Part shown: piece by piece, positions 1-8,189 of the stretch
Layout: each line of letters begins with the position of its first letter
How positions within the stretch are numbered: the first letter of the stretch is position 1
Assembly (NCBI GenBank): GCA_046482855.1
Contig: JAWOEH010000095.1
Span: forward strand, 1 to 21,779
From: CAYVSF01 sp046482855
Lineage (GTDB): Bacteria; Bacteroidota; Bacteroidia; Bacteroidales; UBA12077
Length of the DNA: 21,779 nucleotides
Direction: 5' to 3'
Program-made: the position numbers and the translations under genes
Notes under the pieces: model-generated
What the model was told of the DNA's origin: nothing
The model's input: only the letters and a program-made list of their open reading frames with translations
Databases searched by the model: none

Positions 1-1
1 A

Positions 2-901
2 CAGATGGAAAATGTCGAAATCACCTATCTGACAAAACCTGCTTTTGCGCCCATGTTAGAAGCCAATCCGTACGTCGACAAAGTTGTAACGCTCGATGCC
101 TCCATAAAAAAAACGGCCAAGCAGCTAAAATACCACCATTTTGACTACATCATCGACCTGCACAACAATCTACGCACCTGGAAGTTAAAAAATAGCTTAA
201 AAGTACTCGCATTTGCTTTTAAAAAACTTAACTACGAAAAATGGTTACTGGTAAATTTCAAAATTAATAAACTTCCCTCCATGCACATCGTTGACAGGTA
301 TATGGAAACGGTTAACGTTTTTGATGTACAGGACGATGGCAAAGGCCTGGACTATTTCATCCCCTCAGGAACTGCGCCTGCCAATGCACTGCTTCCTGTC
401 TCTTGCCACAAAGGCTATGTTGGTTTGGTGCTAGGCGCCAATCATGCAACAAAACAACTATCCGAACAGAAGCTTAATAAACTTTGTGAGCAAGTTTACC
501 ACCCCTTGGTGCTATTGGGTGGTAAAGATGTGCAGGAAAAAGGGAAAGCCCTGGCTGAGCGCTTCCCAAAACATGTTTTCAATACGTGTGGCAGGCTCTC
601 GTTGGCAGAATCGGCCCAAGTGGTAAAGGAAGCACGACTTATCATCACCCCCGACACAGGACTCATGCATATTGCCGCAGCCCTGGGGCAAAAAATACTA
701 TCCATTTGGGGAAACACAGTGCCTGAATTTGGCATGGGTCCTTATCGTGCGCATCCCGATTCAGTTATTATCGAAAACAAACCCCTTTCTTGCAGGCCTT
801 GTTCAAAAATAGGTTTTAGCAAATGCCCCAAAAAGCATTTCAAATGCATTCAGGATCTTTCTACAACAGAAATTACCACCCACGTCACCAGACTTTGGTA
901 A
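2..901 (+). CDS. Glycosyltransferase family 9 (heptosyltransferase-like), 5' partial
   Basis: Family 9 glycosyltransferases move heptose or related sugars onto lipopolysaccharide core at the inner face of the cytoplasmic membrane. The C-terminal nucleotide-sugar domain is clear: LVLGANHATKQ and PLVLLGG, then TPDTGLMHIAAALGQK and SIWGNTVPEFGMGPY. The C-terminal CRPC...KCPKKHFKC cysteine cluster is common in this subgroup. The first visible Met is at base 5, but the frame is open to the window edge. The usual N-terminal strand and loop (an IRFSSIGD-like segment) is missing before VEITYLTKPAF, so about 35-40 residues probably lie outside the window. The stop is 8 bases from the stop of the convergent symporter gene, with no room for a terminator between them. 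Family assignment is firm; acceptor and sugar cannot be read from the sequence. Confidence 0.85.
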   Translation, partial: QMENVEITYLTKPAFAPMLEANPYVDKVVTLDASIKKTAKQLKYHHFDYIIDLHNNLRTWKLKNSLKVLAFAFKKLNYEKWLLVNFKINKLPSMHIVDRYMETVNVFDVQDDGKGLDYFIPSGTAPANALLPVSCHKGYVGLVLGANHATKQLSEQKLNKLCEQVYHPLVLLGGKDVQEKGKALAERFPKHVFNTCGRLSLAESAQVVKEARLIITPDTGLMHIAAALGQKILSIWGNTVPEFGMGPYRAHPDSVIIENKPLSCRPCSKIGFSKCPKKHFKCIQDLSTTEITTHVTRLW

Positions 902-909
902 GCTGTAAC

Positions 910-2358
910 TTATCCACCCACGCGTGCCAATGGTCTTTTTCCCATATGTGTTATTACCAGGAATAAAATAAGGGAAACAGATATGCCAAAAATATTGGCA
1001 TCCAACCCTAATGGCAGCCGATCTTCAATAAACGTTAATAGTAAGGTGGTTATTCCTCCGAACAACATGGACCAAAATGCGGCTCCGGGATGGTGTCGCT
1101 TGCCAAAAACCCCGCCCAAAATGGGGATGAAGAGCCCCGATACCATAAAAGCATACGAATAAAGCATGAGCTCAAGTACATTTTCCATACTTAGCGCCAA
1201 CAAGAGTGCCAGTACACCAATAATAAGAGTAAGCACCTGCGAGTAACGCAATAATTGGCTATCGGAATAATTACGAGGGAAAATCTTCAATAAAATATCG
1301 CTGAGTACATTTCCGGAGGCTGCCATCAGGCAACTGTCGGCAGTGCTCATAATAGCTGAAAAATAGGCCGACATCATCAGTCCCATAAGTCCTATGGGCA
1401 ATACATTTCGTAACAAAAGCGGTAAGCCCATCTCCTCATCAATACTGCTTAACGTAGTGTAGCCATCGGCAATGAACATGCCATTCTCCAACGCCACGCG
1501 GGCAAACAACCCTAAAATAACACCCATCATAGCCATAACGGGCCACTCAAACAACCCGGCAATAAACCAGGCCTTTTGTGCATCTTTGGTGCTGCGTGTG
1601 CTATAAATTCGTTGATAAAGCGTCATCCCCACAAACCAGATAGGAATAATCGTCACGCTCCAGTTTACCAGTTGTTGCCATTCTACATTTCGAAACGACA
1701 AAAACTCCGGTCCCAGGGTTTCACGAATCGCCTCCATGCCACCAATGGCATTATATCCCAAGGGAATACCAATAAATATAAGACCTCCCATTAAAATAAG
1801 CCATTGCACAGTATCGGTATAGATAACGGCTTTAAGACCACCCATAACGGTATACACCACTGCAATTACCCCCATAATGAGCAAAGCTGACTGCATAGAA
1901 AGCCCGTTGAAGGTAGCAGCAGCCAATTTTGCCCCGGCCAGCAACTGCGAGCTGGTAAAACCAATATAGCCAATAGCCGAAATGATACCTGCCAGCAGCG
2001 CCACACGTGCGCCGTAATAATGTTGAAACAACTGCGGAAAAGTGTAGAATTTTAGCTTCTGCGCCAGTTTCGAAACCGTTGGAATCAGTAAAACAGCACT
2101 TAACCACGCTCCGATAAGTCCGGTAAAGAGCATCCATGAGCCCGCAATCCCCATGATAAATCCCAACCCTCCGAGTCCTATGGAAAAGCCGCCGCCCACG
2201 TCAGTGGCCACAACCGAAAGTCCCACATGAAAACTGCTCATAGAGCGTCCGCCTACATAATAATCATCGGCATCCTTATTCCTGCGCAAGAAATAATAGC
2301 CTACACCTAACATACCTATCATGTACGCTACGAAAATGAGAAGATCAATAATATGCAT
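910..2358 (-). CDS. Sodium:solute symporter family protein (SSS)
   Basis: This 482-residue polytopic inner-membrane protein belongs to the sodium:solute symporter family and should import a small solute with Na+. It starts directly with a membrane helix (IDLLIFVAYMIGMLGVGYYF), followed by the family's DADDYYVGGRSMSSFHVGLS segment. About 12-13 hydrophobic segments follow. YFSAIMSTADSCLMAASG matches the helix that supplies Ser/Thr ligands of the conserved Na2 site in LeuT-fold transporters. The gene appears complete and monocistronic, with its own promoter candidate at 2384-2413. Neighbours (a glycosyltransferase and a zincin-like protein) give no substrate hint. Sugar, amino acid, sialic acid and carboxylate transporters all occur in this family. 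Confidence 0.88.
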   Translation of the reverse strand: MHIIDLLIFVAYMIGMLGVGYYFLRRNKDADDYYVGGRSMSSFHVGLSVVATDVGGGFSIGLGGLGFIMGIAGSWMLFTGLIGAWLSAVLLIPTVSKLAQKLKFYTFPQLFQHYYGARVALLAGIISAIGYIGFTSSQLLAGAKLAAATFNGLSMQSALLIMGVIAVVYTVMGGLKAVIYTDTVQWLILMGGLIFIGIPLGYNAIGGMEAIRETLGPEFLSFRNVEWQQLVNWSVTIIPIWFVGMTLYQRIYSTRSTKDAQKAWFIAGLFEWPVMAMMGVILGLFARVALENGMFIADGYTTLSSIDEEMGLPLLLRNVLPIGLMGLMMSAYFSAIMSTADSCLMAASGNVLSDILLKIFPRNYSDSQLLRYSQVLTLIIGVLALLLALSMENVLELMLYSYAFMVSGLFIPILGGVFGKRHHPGAAFWSMLFGGITTLLLTFIEDRLPLGLDANIFGISVSLILFLVITHMGKRPLARVGG

Positions 2359-2383
2359 AGTGCTAATTTTAGGGTTATTTCCT

Positions 2384-2413
2384 CTAAAATAGCAAAAAGA
2401 AGGGAAACAGCAA
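2384..2413 (-). promoter_or_regulatory. Bacteroidota-type promoter candidate for the symporter gene
   Basis: Read on the minus strand there is TTG at 2413-2411, 19 bases, then TATTTTAG at 2391-2384. This matches the Bacteroidota -33/-7 pattern (TTG, TAnnTTTG) with one mismatch in the -7 box. It would place the RNA start about 20 bases before the ATG at 2358. A short inverted repeat (TAAGGT/ACCTTA, 2414-2431) lies just upstream and could be an operator, but it is short. Confidence 0.45.
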
Positions 2414-2518
2414 TAAGGTTAGAATACCTTAACGGAATGAAACACAAGCCCGATGTTAGAACAATCACTCGCAGGGAAGTGGGCAAAACACCTACTGTAG
2501 CTGAATAAAACTTAGGCT

Positions 2519-3184
2519 CTAATAAGAAGCTGTAATCCCCAGAAGGAAAAGCATTTCATAGGGCTGAATATACACATCCCGTTTATAGTTTTTATAATCG
2601 ATAGGCACCTTAGGGTGATCAAGAACCTCTCTGCCAAAGGCCAAAAGTTGCCATCCCAATCCATGTTGTACCGCAATTAAATCAGTACGGGCTTCAATTT
2701 CCCGGCGTTTGTTAATATTCAGGTAATCGATGCCATATTTTGCAATCTGCCCTGGTCGCATAGTCTGGTAGTCGACAATATGCGCCAATTCGTGGCCTAT
2801 TACACCTACCTGGGCATTAAAAGAGAGATCATTTAGCAATAACGCCCCTGAACGCGTTGAATGATTGATCTTGATCACAAATCGCCGTTTATCGGTTTTT
2901 CTTACCAACGAAAAAATCCTGGGAACGGCAGCCATCGTTGTTTTTATTTTTGCAAGACGAAAGTCAATAGCTACCTCTTTTAATTCAGGATAATAGGATA
3001 AAGCCGTTACGATAGCGGTACGATAGGCTTGTGGAATCTCTTTGTTAAGCCCATATTCCTCCATCAATTCCGGCTCGTTTATCTGGCTCGATAACGAATC
3101 AAGCCAGTGGGAAGAAAACCTCTCACCGGCTTGAATATGTATAACAAAACAAAAACTTAAAATTACCCACAAAATCTTTTTCAC
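2519..3184 (-). CDS. Exported zincin-like putative metalloprotease, function unknown
   Basis: I do not recognise a named family for this 221-residue protein. Residues 1-19 form a signal peptide (KKILWVILSFCFVIHIQA followed by G), so it is probably periplasmic; there is no lipobox Cys. The centre carries GHELAH, an HExxH zinc site with His131, Glu132 and His135. About 29 residues later comes REIEARTD (Glu164, Asp168), shaped like the third-ligand helix ExxxD of gluzincins such as M48. The stretch before the site (VIKINHSTRSGALLLNDLSF) resembles the edge strand found in many zincins. It is alone in its transcription unit, divergent from dtd with 180 bases between them, and I see no good promoter. 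Peptidase activity is inferred from motifs only; an inactive or structural role is possible. Confidence 0.6.
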   Translation of the reverse strand: MKKILWVILSFCFVIHIQAGERFSSHWLDSLSSQINEPELMEEYGLNKEIPQAYRTAIVTALSYYPELKEVAIDFRLAKIKTTMAAVPRIFSLVRKTDKRRFVIKINHSTRSGALLLNDLSFNAQVGVIGHELAHIVDYQTMRPGQIAKYGIDYLNINKRREIEARTDLIAVQHGLGWQLLAFGREVLDHPKVPIDYKNYKRDVYIQPYEMLFLLGITASY

Positions 3185-3364
3185 AATCCAGCTGCTTTAA
3201 ATATGCTCTAGGATACGAAAAAAAAGACCAACGGTTACACACGATTAAAAAGCCTCCTATACAGCAAGTGCAAACAAGCTTGTATTGTAAAGGAATGCAT
3301 AGGGTTCTGTTTTCTTTTTTGTATTTTCGTTACCTGATTTTATCATTCAATAATCAACAACTAT

Positions 3365-3817
3365 ATGCGAGTAGTAACGCAACGAGTAACACGGGCAAGT
3401 GTAACCATTAACCAGGAAGAAACCCGCTCTATTGATAAGGGATTGATGTTGTTGGTTGGGATTGAAGAGGCCGATAACGAAGAGGATATCAAATGGCTGA
3501 CTAAAAAAATTACCCAACTTCGGATATTTGATGACCAGGAAGGCGTTATGAATCTTTCAGTAAAAGAGGTGGAAGGCGAAATTTTAGCTGTTAGCCAGTT
3601 TACACTGCATGCCCGCATAAAAAAAGGCAACCGTCCCTCTTATCAGAGTGCTGCCAAACCAGAGATATCGGTGCCGCTGTATAAGAAATTTATTAGCCAA
3701 CTGGAAGCCGATTTAGGAAAAACCGTGCAGACGGGAGAATTTGGTGCCGACATGCAAGTGGATTTATGCAACGACGGACCGGTAACCATTCTTATGGACT
3801 CCAAAAACAAGCAATAA
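3365..3817 (+). CDS. dtd: D-aminoacyl-tRNA deacylase
   Basis: Dtd hydrolyses D-amino acids (and Gly mischarged on tRNA-Ala) from tRNA in the cytosol, a proofreading step of translation. The 150-residue length is typical. The hallmark N-terminus MRVVTQRVTRASV is present, and so is the SQFTLHARIKKGNRPS segment with the active-site SQFT (77-80). GPVT (138-141) near the C-terminus supplies the Gly-cisPro chirality selector. It heads a plus-strand operon: two bases separate its stop from the ATG of the MFS gene. A weak -7-like element (TATTTTCG, 3322-3329) lies upstream without a properly spaced TTG. All key motifs are intact, so I expect a functional enzyme. Confidence 0.95.
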   Translation: MRVVTQRVTRASVTINQEETRSIDKGLMLLVGIEEADNEEDIKWLTKKITQLRIFDDQEGVMNLSVKEVEGEILAVSQFTLHARIKKGNRPSYQSAAKPEISVPLYKKFISQLEADLGKTVQTGEFGADMQVDLCNDGPVTILMDSKNKQ

Positions 3818-3819
3818 GC

Positions 3820-5199
3820 ATGGACACATCCAAAAGCACTAAACGTACCGCATTAATTGTTGCCTCTTTTGCTTCGTTCATGAACCCGTTTATGGGGTCA
3901 GCAATCAACATTGCGCTACCCAAAATTGGCAGCGAAATGCAGGCGGGTGCGGTAACCCTGAGTTGGCTGGCTACAGCCTATTTACTGGCATCGGCGGTAT
4001 TTCTGGTGCCCTTTGGGCGCATTGCCGATATTGTTGGGCGCAAAAAGATCTTTCAGATTGGATTAGCCAGCTTTACAGCGGCCACTGCTTTCTGTTTATG
4101 GGCACCTACAATCGAATGGTTGCTTATTGCCCGCATTGCTCAGGGTGCCGGAAGTGCCTTGATTTTCGGAACCGCCATTGCCATCATCACTTCAGTATAT
4201 CCGCCAGGCGAGCGAGGCAAAGCCATGGGCATTGCCATTGCCTCGGTATACATGGGCCTTACGCTGGGGCCATTTGCCGGAGGGTGGTTGGTGGAAATGC
4301 TTGGATGGCGCAGTATTTTTGGCTTTACACTCGTGTTAGGGCTCATTAGCTTGGGGCTTAGCCTGCGCTATTTAAAGGGCGAGTGGGCTGAGGCACGCGG
4401 CCAAAAAATGGATTGGACAGGTTCCATCATTTATGGCGTCTCACTTACGGCCTTCATGTATGGCGTTTCTTCTATTCAAGACCCTTGGGGTGTTGAGTCT
4501 GTTGTGCTTGGGGTAGCCGGATTTGTGCTTTTCTTCTGGTTCGAAAGTAAGCAGCAATCTCCGGTACTTAACATGCGCCTGTTTCGCACTAACCGTGTAT
4601 TTGCCTTTAGCAACCTGGCAGCATTAATCAACTATAGTGCTACCTTCGCCATTGCCTTTTTGTTGAGTCTTTACCTGCAATATATCAAGTCGTTTTCGGC
4701 GGCAGAGGCAGGTACCATCTTAGCCATTCAGCCGGTTCTCATGGCCGTTTTTTCTCCTTTTACGGGAAGATTATCCGACAAAGTTGCCCCCCAAATACTT
4801 GCCTCTACGGGTATGGCATTAATTGCCCTGGGGCTCTTTGCCATGATTTTTATTTCGAAAGATACCTCCATGACTTTTATTGTCGTAAATCTCATTATTT
4901 TTGGTATTGGCTATGCCTTATTTAGCTCGCCCAATACCAATGCTATCATGAGCAGTGTGGAGCGAAAGCATTTTGGCATTGCCTCAGGCATGGTAGGAAC
5001 CATGCGATTGGTTGGACAAATCAGCAGCATTGCCCTTGCCACAATGATTTTCAATGTATTTTTAGGAAATCAGGAAATTCAACCGGAAAACTACCCGCAG
5101 TTTATTTCCAGCGTAAAGACAGATTTTCTGATCTTTGCCATTTTATGCCTGGTGGGCGTATTCTTCTCATTAGCACGAGGTAAACAACAAAAAATATGA
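3820..5199 (+). CDS. MFS transporter, DHA2 (drug:H+ antiporter) type
   Basis: This major facilitator protein (459 residues) has about 14 predicted helices, as in the DHA2/EmrB-QacA branch of proton-coupled exporters. Motif A is seen at residues 66-78 (GRIADIVGRKKIF) after helix 2. The antiporter motif C region reads LGPFAGGWL in helix 5. The helix 1 segment NPFMGSAINIALPKI is a typical DHA2 start. A longer frame begins at 3766, but its first 18 residues overlap dtd and have no family similarity, so the ATG at 3820 is chosen. The last four bases (ATGA) overlap the next gene, showing translational coupling. The exported compound is unknown, and its place between a tRNA deacylase and a nucleotide pyrophosphatase is not an obvious functional fit. 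Confidence 0.9.
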   Translation: MDTSKSTKRTALIVASFASFMNPFMGSAINIALPKIGSEMQAGAVTLSWLATAYLLASAVFLVPFGRIADIVGRKKIFQIGLASFTAATAFCLWAPTIEWLLIARIAQGAGSALIFGTAIAIITSVYPPGERGKAMGIAIASVYMGLTLGPFAGGWLVEMLGWRSIFGFTLVLGLISLGLSLRYLKGEWAEARGQKMDWTGSIIYGVSLTAFMYGVSSIQDPWGVESVVLGVAGFVLFFWFESKQQSPVLNMRLFRTNRVFAFSNLAALINYSATFAIAFLLSLYLQYIKSFSAAEAGTILAIQPVLMAVFSPFTGRLSDKVAPQILASTGMALIALGLFAMIFISKDTSMTFIVVNLIIFGIGYALFSSPNTNAIMSSVERKHFGIASGMVGTMRLVGQISSIALATMIFNVFLGNQEIQPENYPQFISSVKTDFLIFAILCLVGVFFSLARGKQQKI

Positions 5200-5522
5200 C
5201 CCTGGAAGAGTTACAAGAACGCATAGACCAGTGGATAAAAACACATGGTGTCCGATATTTTAATGAGCTCACCAATATGGCCTTGCTAACCGAGGAAGTA
5301 GGTGAACTGGCTCGTATCATAGCCCGTACCTACGGGGAGCAATCGTCAAAAGAGGGAGATATGGACAAAAAACTCGAAGAGGAACTGGGCGATGTACTGT
5401 TTGTCTTGTTGTGCATTGCCAATCAAACTGGTACCGACATGTCACGAGTAATGGAACAAAACTTGCGAAAGAAAACCTTCCGCGATAAGGATCGACATAA
5501 AAACAACGAAAAATTAAAATAA
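5196..5522 (+). CDS. MazG-like nucleotide pyrophosphohydrolase
   Basis: Members of this all-alpha NTP pyrophosphatase family hydrolyse (d)NTPs, often non-canonical ones, to the monophosphate and pyrophosphate. The 108-residue protein is a single-domain MazG-like form. It has the paired metal-binding motifs LLTEEVGELARII (around residues 31-43) and EEELGDVLFVLL (around 61-72), that is EExxE followed by ExxD, which bind Mg2+. It overlaps the upstream MFS gene by ATGA and is followed 5 bases later by deoC. Together with Dtd and DeoC it suggests a nucleotide and tRNA quality-control operon. Substrate preference cannot be read from the sequence. Confidence 0.88.
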   Translation: MTLEELQERIDQWIKTHGVRYFNELTNMALLTEEVGELARIIARTYGEQSSKEGDMDKKLEEELGDVLFVLLCIANQTGTDMSRVMEQNLRKKTFRDKDRHKNNEKLK

Positions 5523-5527
5523 ATCAG

Positions 5528-6379
5528 ATGGATACACCTTTCAGTAATCATGAGCAAATGGCGCAGAAAATTGCGGTTATTGCCAACAACAGTCATCAAT
5601 ATGCAACACCTGAAACCCTCAGGAGAATTTTTGGGTTTATTGATCTTACCAGTTTAAATACCGAGGATACAAAAGCGCATATCAAAGGCATGGTGGAGAA
5701 AGTCAATCAATTTCCACAGGCTTATCCCGAGATGCCAAACGTGGCAGCCATTTGTGTATACCCTTCGATGGTGGAAACGGTTAAGGAAAACCTCAAGGCT
5801 GAAGCGGTTCAAATTGCTTCTGTGGGCGCCGGCTTTCCGAGCTCCCAAACCTTTTTGGATGTAAAAATTGCCGAATGTAAAGCTGCTGTTGAAGCAGGTG
5901 CCGATGAAGTGGACATTGTAATCTCGGTAGGTACGTTCTTTTCGGAAGCCTATGAAGAAGTAAAACAGGAAATTGCGGCCATAAAACAGGCAATGGGCGA
6001 TAAACACCTGAAAGTTATACTGGAATCAGGATCGCTCGCAACTTATGACAATATTTATAAAGCATCGATGTTAGCCATGGAAGCCGGCGCTGATTTTATT
6101 AAAACCAGCACAGGAAAACAACAACCTGCTGCCACTATTGAAGCCGCCTTTATGATGTGCACTGCAATTAAGGAGTTCTACGAAAAAACCGGCAAAAAAA
6201 TTGGCTTTAAGCCTGCAGGTGGCATTTCCCAACCCGAGGACGGATTGGCTTATTACGCCATTGTTAAGGAAATATTGGGCGAAGAATGGTTGTCGCCGGA
6301 ATACTTCAGAATTGGCGCCAGCCGATTGGCCAACAACTTATTAAGCGCCATTTATAACGAAAATATTGCCCATTTTTAA
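5528..6379 (+). CDS. deoC: Deoxyribose-phosphate aldolase
   Basis: DeoC splits 2-deoxyribose-5-phosphate into glyceraldehyde-3-phosphate and acetaldehyde, the last step of deoxynucleoside catabolism in the cytosol. The TIM-barrel class I aldolase signature is complete. The Schiff-base lysine is Lys192 in ADFIKTSTGK, with the proton-relay Lys228 in GFKPAGG and Asp129 in GADEVDIVIS. FIDLTSLN near residue 37 is the usual first strand. At 283 residues it is longer than the E. coli-type enzyme (~259), mainly through an extended N-terminus. It lies 5 bases after the pyrophosphohydrolase gene. The pairing makes sense because nucleotide clean-up yields deoxynucleosides. Confidence 0.95.
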   Translation: MDTPFSNHEQMAQKIAVIANNSHQYATPETLRRIFGFIDLTSLNTEDTKAHIKGMVEKVNQFPQAYPEMPNVAAICVYPSMVETVKENLKAEAVQIASVGAGFPSSQTFLDVKIAECKAAVEAGADEVDIVISVGTFFSEAYEEVKQEIAAIKQAMGDKHLKVILESGSLATYDNIYKASMLAMEAGADFIKTSTGKQQPAATIEAAFMMCTAIKEFYEKTGKKIGFKPAGGISQPEDGLAYYAIVKEILGEEWLSPEYFRIGASRLANNLLSAIYNENIAHF

Positions 6380-6388
6380 TTCATCTTT

Positions 6389-6410
6389 ACACCCGGGAAT
6401 CCCCGGGTGT
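6389..6410 (+). terminator. Hairpin between deoC and trmO (weak terminator or processing site)
   Basis: A perfect 9-bp GC-rich stem (ACACCCGGG at 6389-6397 with CCCGGGTGT at 6402-6410) has a 4-base loop, 10 bases after the deoC stop. What follows (AATCATTCTTTCT) is only moderately T-rich, so termination may be partial and trmO may be read through from the operon. trmO begins 18 bases later, too close for an independent promoter to fit after the hairpin. Confidence 0.5.
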
Positions 6411-6427
6411 AATCATTCTTTCTGCAC

Positions 6428-6913
6428 ATGGATACAATTCAGTACACCCCCATAGGTATCATTCATACCCCATTCAAGTCGGCTGAAGGCACACCCATTC
6501 AGCCTAAAGCCTCCAATAATGCAAAGGCTACCATTGAGATCTTCCCCCCTTATGTGGAAGGATTAAAGGATTTGGAAGGATTTTCGCACTTGATATTGCT
6601 GTTTCATCTCCACAAAATAAAGCACAGCAAGCTTACCCCAACTCCTTACATGGATACAGTACCTCGCGGGGTTTTTGCCACACGTGCTCCCGCAAGGCCC
6701 AACCCAATTGGTCTTTCTATTGTAGAGCTTGAAAAAGTGGATGGAAATAGGCTGTATATTCAACAGGCTGACATGCTGGACGGTACACCTTTGCTGGATA
6801 TTAAAACCTTTGTGCCGGGTTTTGAGCCCTCAGGCAATGTGCGCATAGGTTGGCTGGAAGACAAAATAGAACAGTTAAATCAAGTGCGCGACGATGGCCG
6901 GTTTACCAAATAA
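6428..6913 (+). CDS. trmO: TrmO-type tRNA (t6A37) N6-methyltransferase (TsaA-like)
   Basis: TrmO uses S-adenosylmethionine to methylate the N6 atom of t6A37 in threonine tRNA, forming m6t6A and tuning decoding. The 161-residue beta-barrel protein shows the family's signatures: start TPIGIIHTPFKS, then GFSHLILLFHLH, and the cofactor-binding GVFATRAPARPNPIGLS around residues 81-97. DGTPLLDIKTFVPGF lies around 118-132. The E. coli protein is longer because of a C-terminal extension; short forms like this are widespread. It follows deoC after a hairpin and converges on the polyprenyl synthase gene with 14 bases between stops. Short TsaA-like proteins have few tested members, so the exact substrate is inferred. 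Confidence 0.85.
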   Translation: MDTIQYTPIGIIHTPFKSAEGTPIQPKASNNAKATIEIFPPYVEGLKDLEGFSHLILLFHLHKIKHSKLTPTPYMDTVPRGVFATRAPARPNPIGLSIVELEKVDGNRLYIQQADMLDGTPLLDIKTFVPGFEPSGNVRIGWLEDKIEQLNQVRDDGRFTK

Positions 6914-6927
6914 TCGTTTTAAAAAGC

Positions 6928-7905
6928 CTACTTTTTTCTCGTTACAACATATCGGGTTAAGGCAATTAACGACTCTTTAGCAGGTGTATCGGGAAATTGA
7001 TCCAATATGGTCAATCCTTTATCGATATAAGAGGTCATTTGCCGCGAAGCATAATCCAAGCCACCCTTTTTTTCCACGAAATCAATCACACAATTCACCT
7101 TTTTGGCATTTTTATTATGTCGTTTCACAATACGAAGGATGGATTTCTTCTCGGCAGCAGTTGCCTGCTCAAGTGCATGTATCAGGGGCAGGGTAATCTT
7201 CTTCTCTTTAATATCGTTTCCTACGGGTTTCCCAATATTCCCCTTACGTTGGTAATCGAACAAATCATCCTTAATCTGAAAAGCGATACCCACATATATT
7301 CCAAACTGATAAAGTTGCTCCACATGTTCATCCGAAACTCCGGCTGATTGAGCCCCTGCCGCAGTACATGCAGCAATAAGGGCAGCTGTTTTTTTGCGGA
7401 TAATTTTGAAATACTCCTCTTCAGTAATATTTAATTTTCGGGATTTCTGGGTTTGCAGCAATTCTCCTTCACTTAAATCTTTTACAGCACGTGAAACAAT
7501 CTCTAAAATAGCATACGCTTTATGTTCCACGGAGAGCAATAGTCCTTTCGCCAGAAAATAATCGCCCACCAGCACACTGATTTTGCTTTTCCAAAGGGCA
7601 TTAAGCGAAAAAAATCCACGGCGAACGAAAGACTCATCCACCACATCGTCGTGAATCAAAGTGGCTGTATGCAACAACTCAATAAGCGATGCGGCGGTAT
7701 AGGTAGACTCTTCAACCTCCTCGCGAAACAACTTGGCCGATAGAAAAACAAACATAGGCCTCATCTGCTTCCCCTTGCGTTTTAGCAAATATTGAAGGAT
7801 AACATTCAATAAAGGAACTTCCGTCTTCATGGAGCGTTTAAAATAGCCCTGAAACTCCTTCATCTCATTACGAATGGGCGCCTTAATGTTGTCTACAACC
7901 TGCAT
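6928..7905 (-). CDS. ispB: Polyprenyl diphosphate synthase (octaprenyl/IspB type)
   Basis: This trans-prenyltransferase extends allylic diphosphates with isopentenyl diphosphate to make the side chain of menaquinone. The first aspartate-rich motif is LIHDDVVDES (Asp86, Asp87, Asp90), preceded by the substrate-binding GKQMRP segment around residues 45-50. The second aspartate-rich motif is QIKDDLFDY. Length (325) fits the long-chain IspB/HepT group, and it looks complete. The gene converges on trmO and diverges from the ArsR-like gene. Product chain length is set by residues before the first motif and cannot be stated with certainty, so the symbol marks the family, not a proven C40 product. 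Confidence 0.88.
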   Translation of the reverse strand: MQVVDNIKAPIRNEMKEFQGYFKRSMKTEVPLLNVILQYLLKRKGKQMRPMFVFLSAKLFREEVEESTYTAASLIELLHTATLIHDDVVDESFVRRGFFSLNALWKSKISVLVGDYFLAKGLLLSVEHKAYAILEIVSRAVKDLSEGELLQTQKSRKLNITEEEYFKIIRKKTAALIAACTAAGAQSAGVSDEHVEQLYQFGIYVGIAFQIKDDLFDYQRKGNIGKPVGNDIKEKKITLPLIHALEQATAAEKKSILRIVKRHNKNAKKVNCVIDFVEKKGGLDYASRQMTSYIDKGLTILDQFPDTPAKESLIALTRYVVTRKK

Positions 7906-7921
7906 AAAATAACGATTTGTT

Positions 7922-7929
7922 CAAATATA
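7922..7929 (-). promoter_or_regulatory. -7 element candidate for the polyprenyl synthase gene
   Basis: The minus strand reads TATATTTG, a perfect TAnnTTTG box, 16 bases before the ATG. No TTG is found at the expected -33 distance, and the implied leader would be only about 10 bases, so this is a tentative call. The remainder of the 284-base divergent region up to 8190 holds only the ArsR-side promoter; I see no gene in it. Confidence 0.35.
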
Positions 7930-8119
7930 ATAATAATTTCCCCATTTGTTAGGCCCTTTCGAACTGGTAAAACAAACCCGAAGGTACTTAGTTCGTCGTT
8001 TTTGGAGAAAGATCTTCCCGTACAATATGCCTTTATGTGAATAAAAACAGCCAAATAGACTCATGATGAAACAGATGGTTGTAAATTTTCGCCAGTTTTT
8101 TATTAAATTAAACAGGGTA

Positions 8120-8152
8120 TTGGCATTTTTATATCAGATATTTATATATTTG
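8120..8152 (+). promoter_or_regulatory. Promoter candidate for the ArsR-type regulator gene
   Basis: TTG (8120-8122), 22 bases, then TATATTTG (8145-8152) fits the Bacteroidota -33/-7 consensus with a perfect -7 box. The RNA start would fall near 8159, about 30 bases before the chosen ATG. The AT-rich spacer may also carry the autoregulatory operator usual for ArsR genes, but I cannot define a clear palindrome. Confidence 0.55.
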
Positions 8153-8189
8153 CATTTGTGAAATTAACTTTCTAACAGTGATACAAGCA

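Noticed and set aside
3274..3283. 10-bp palindrome ACAAGCTTGT in the gap before dtd
   Set aside because: It is short, isolated and common by chance; no regulator or second copy supports an operator.
3766..3819. Upstream start for the MFS gene overlapping dtd
   Set aside because: The extra 18 residues are the dtd 3' end read in another frame and look unrelated to MFS N-termini; the ATG at 3820 sits right after the dtd stop.
7482..7500. CACGTGAAACA half of a parS-like site
   Set aside because: Only the right half fits; the left half (TTACAG) does not, and it lies inside the polyprenyl synthase coding region.
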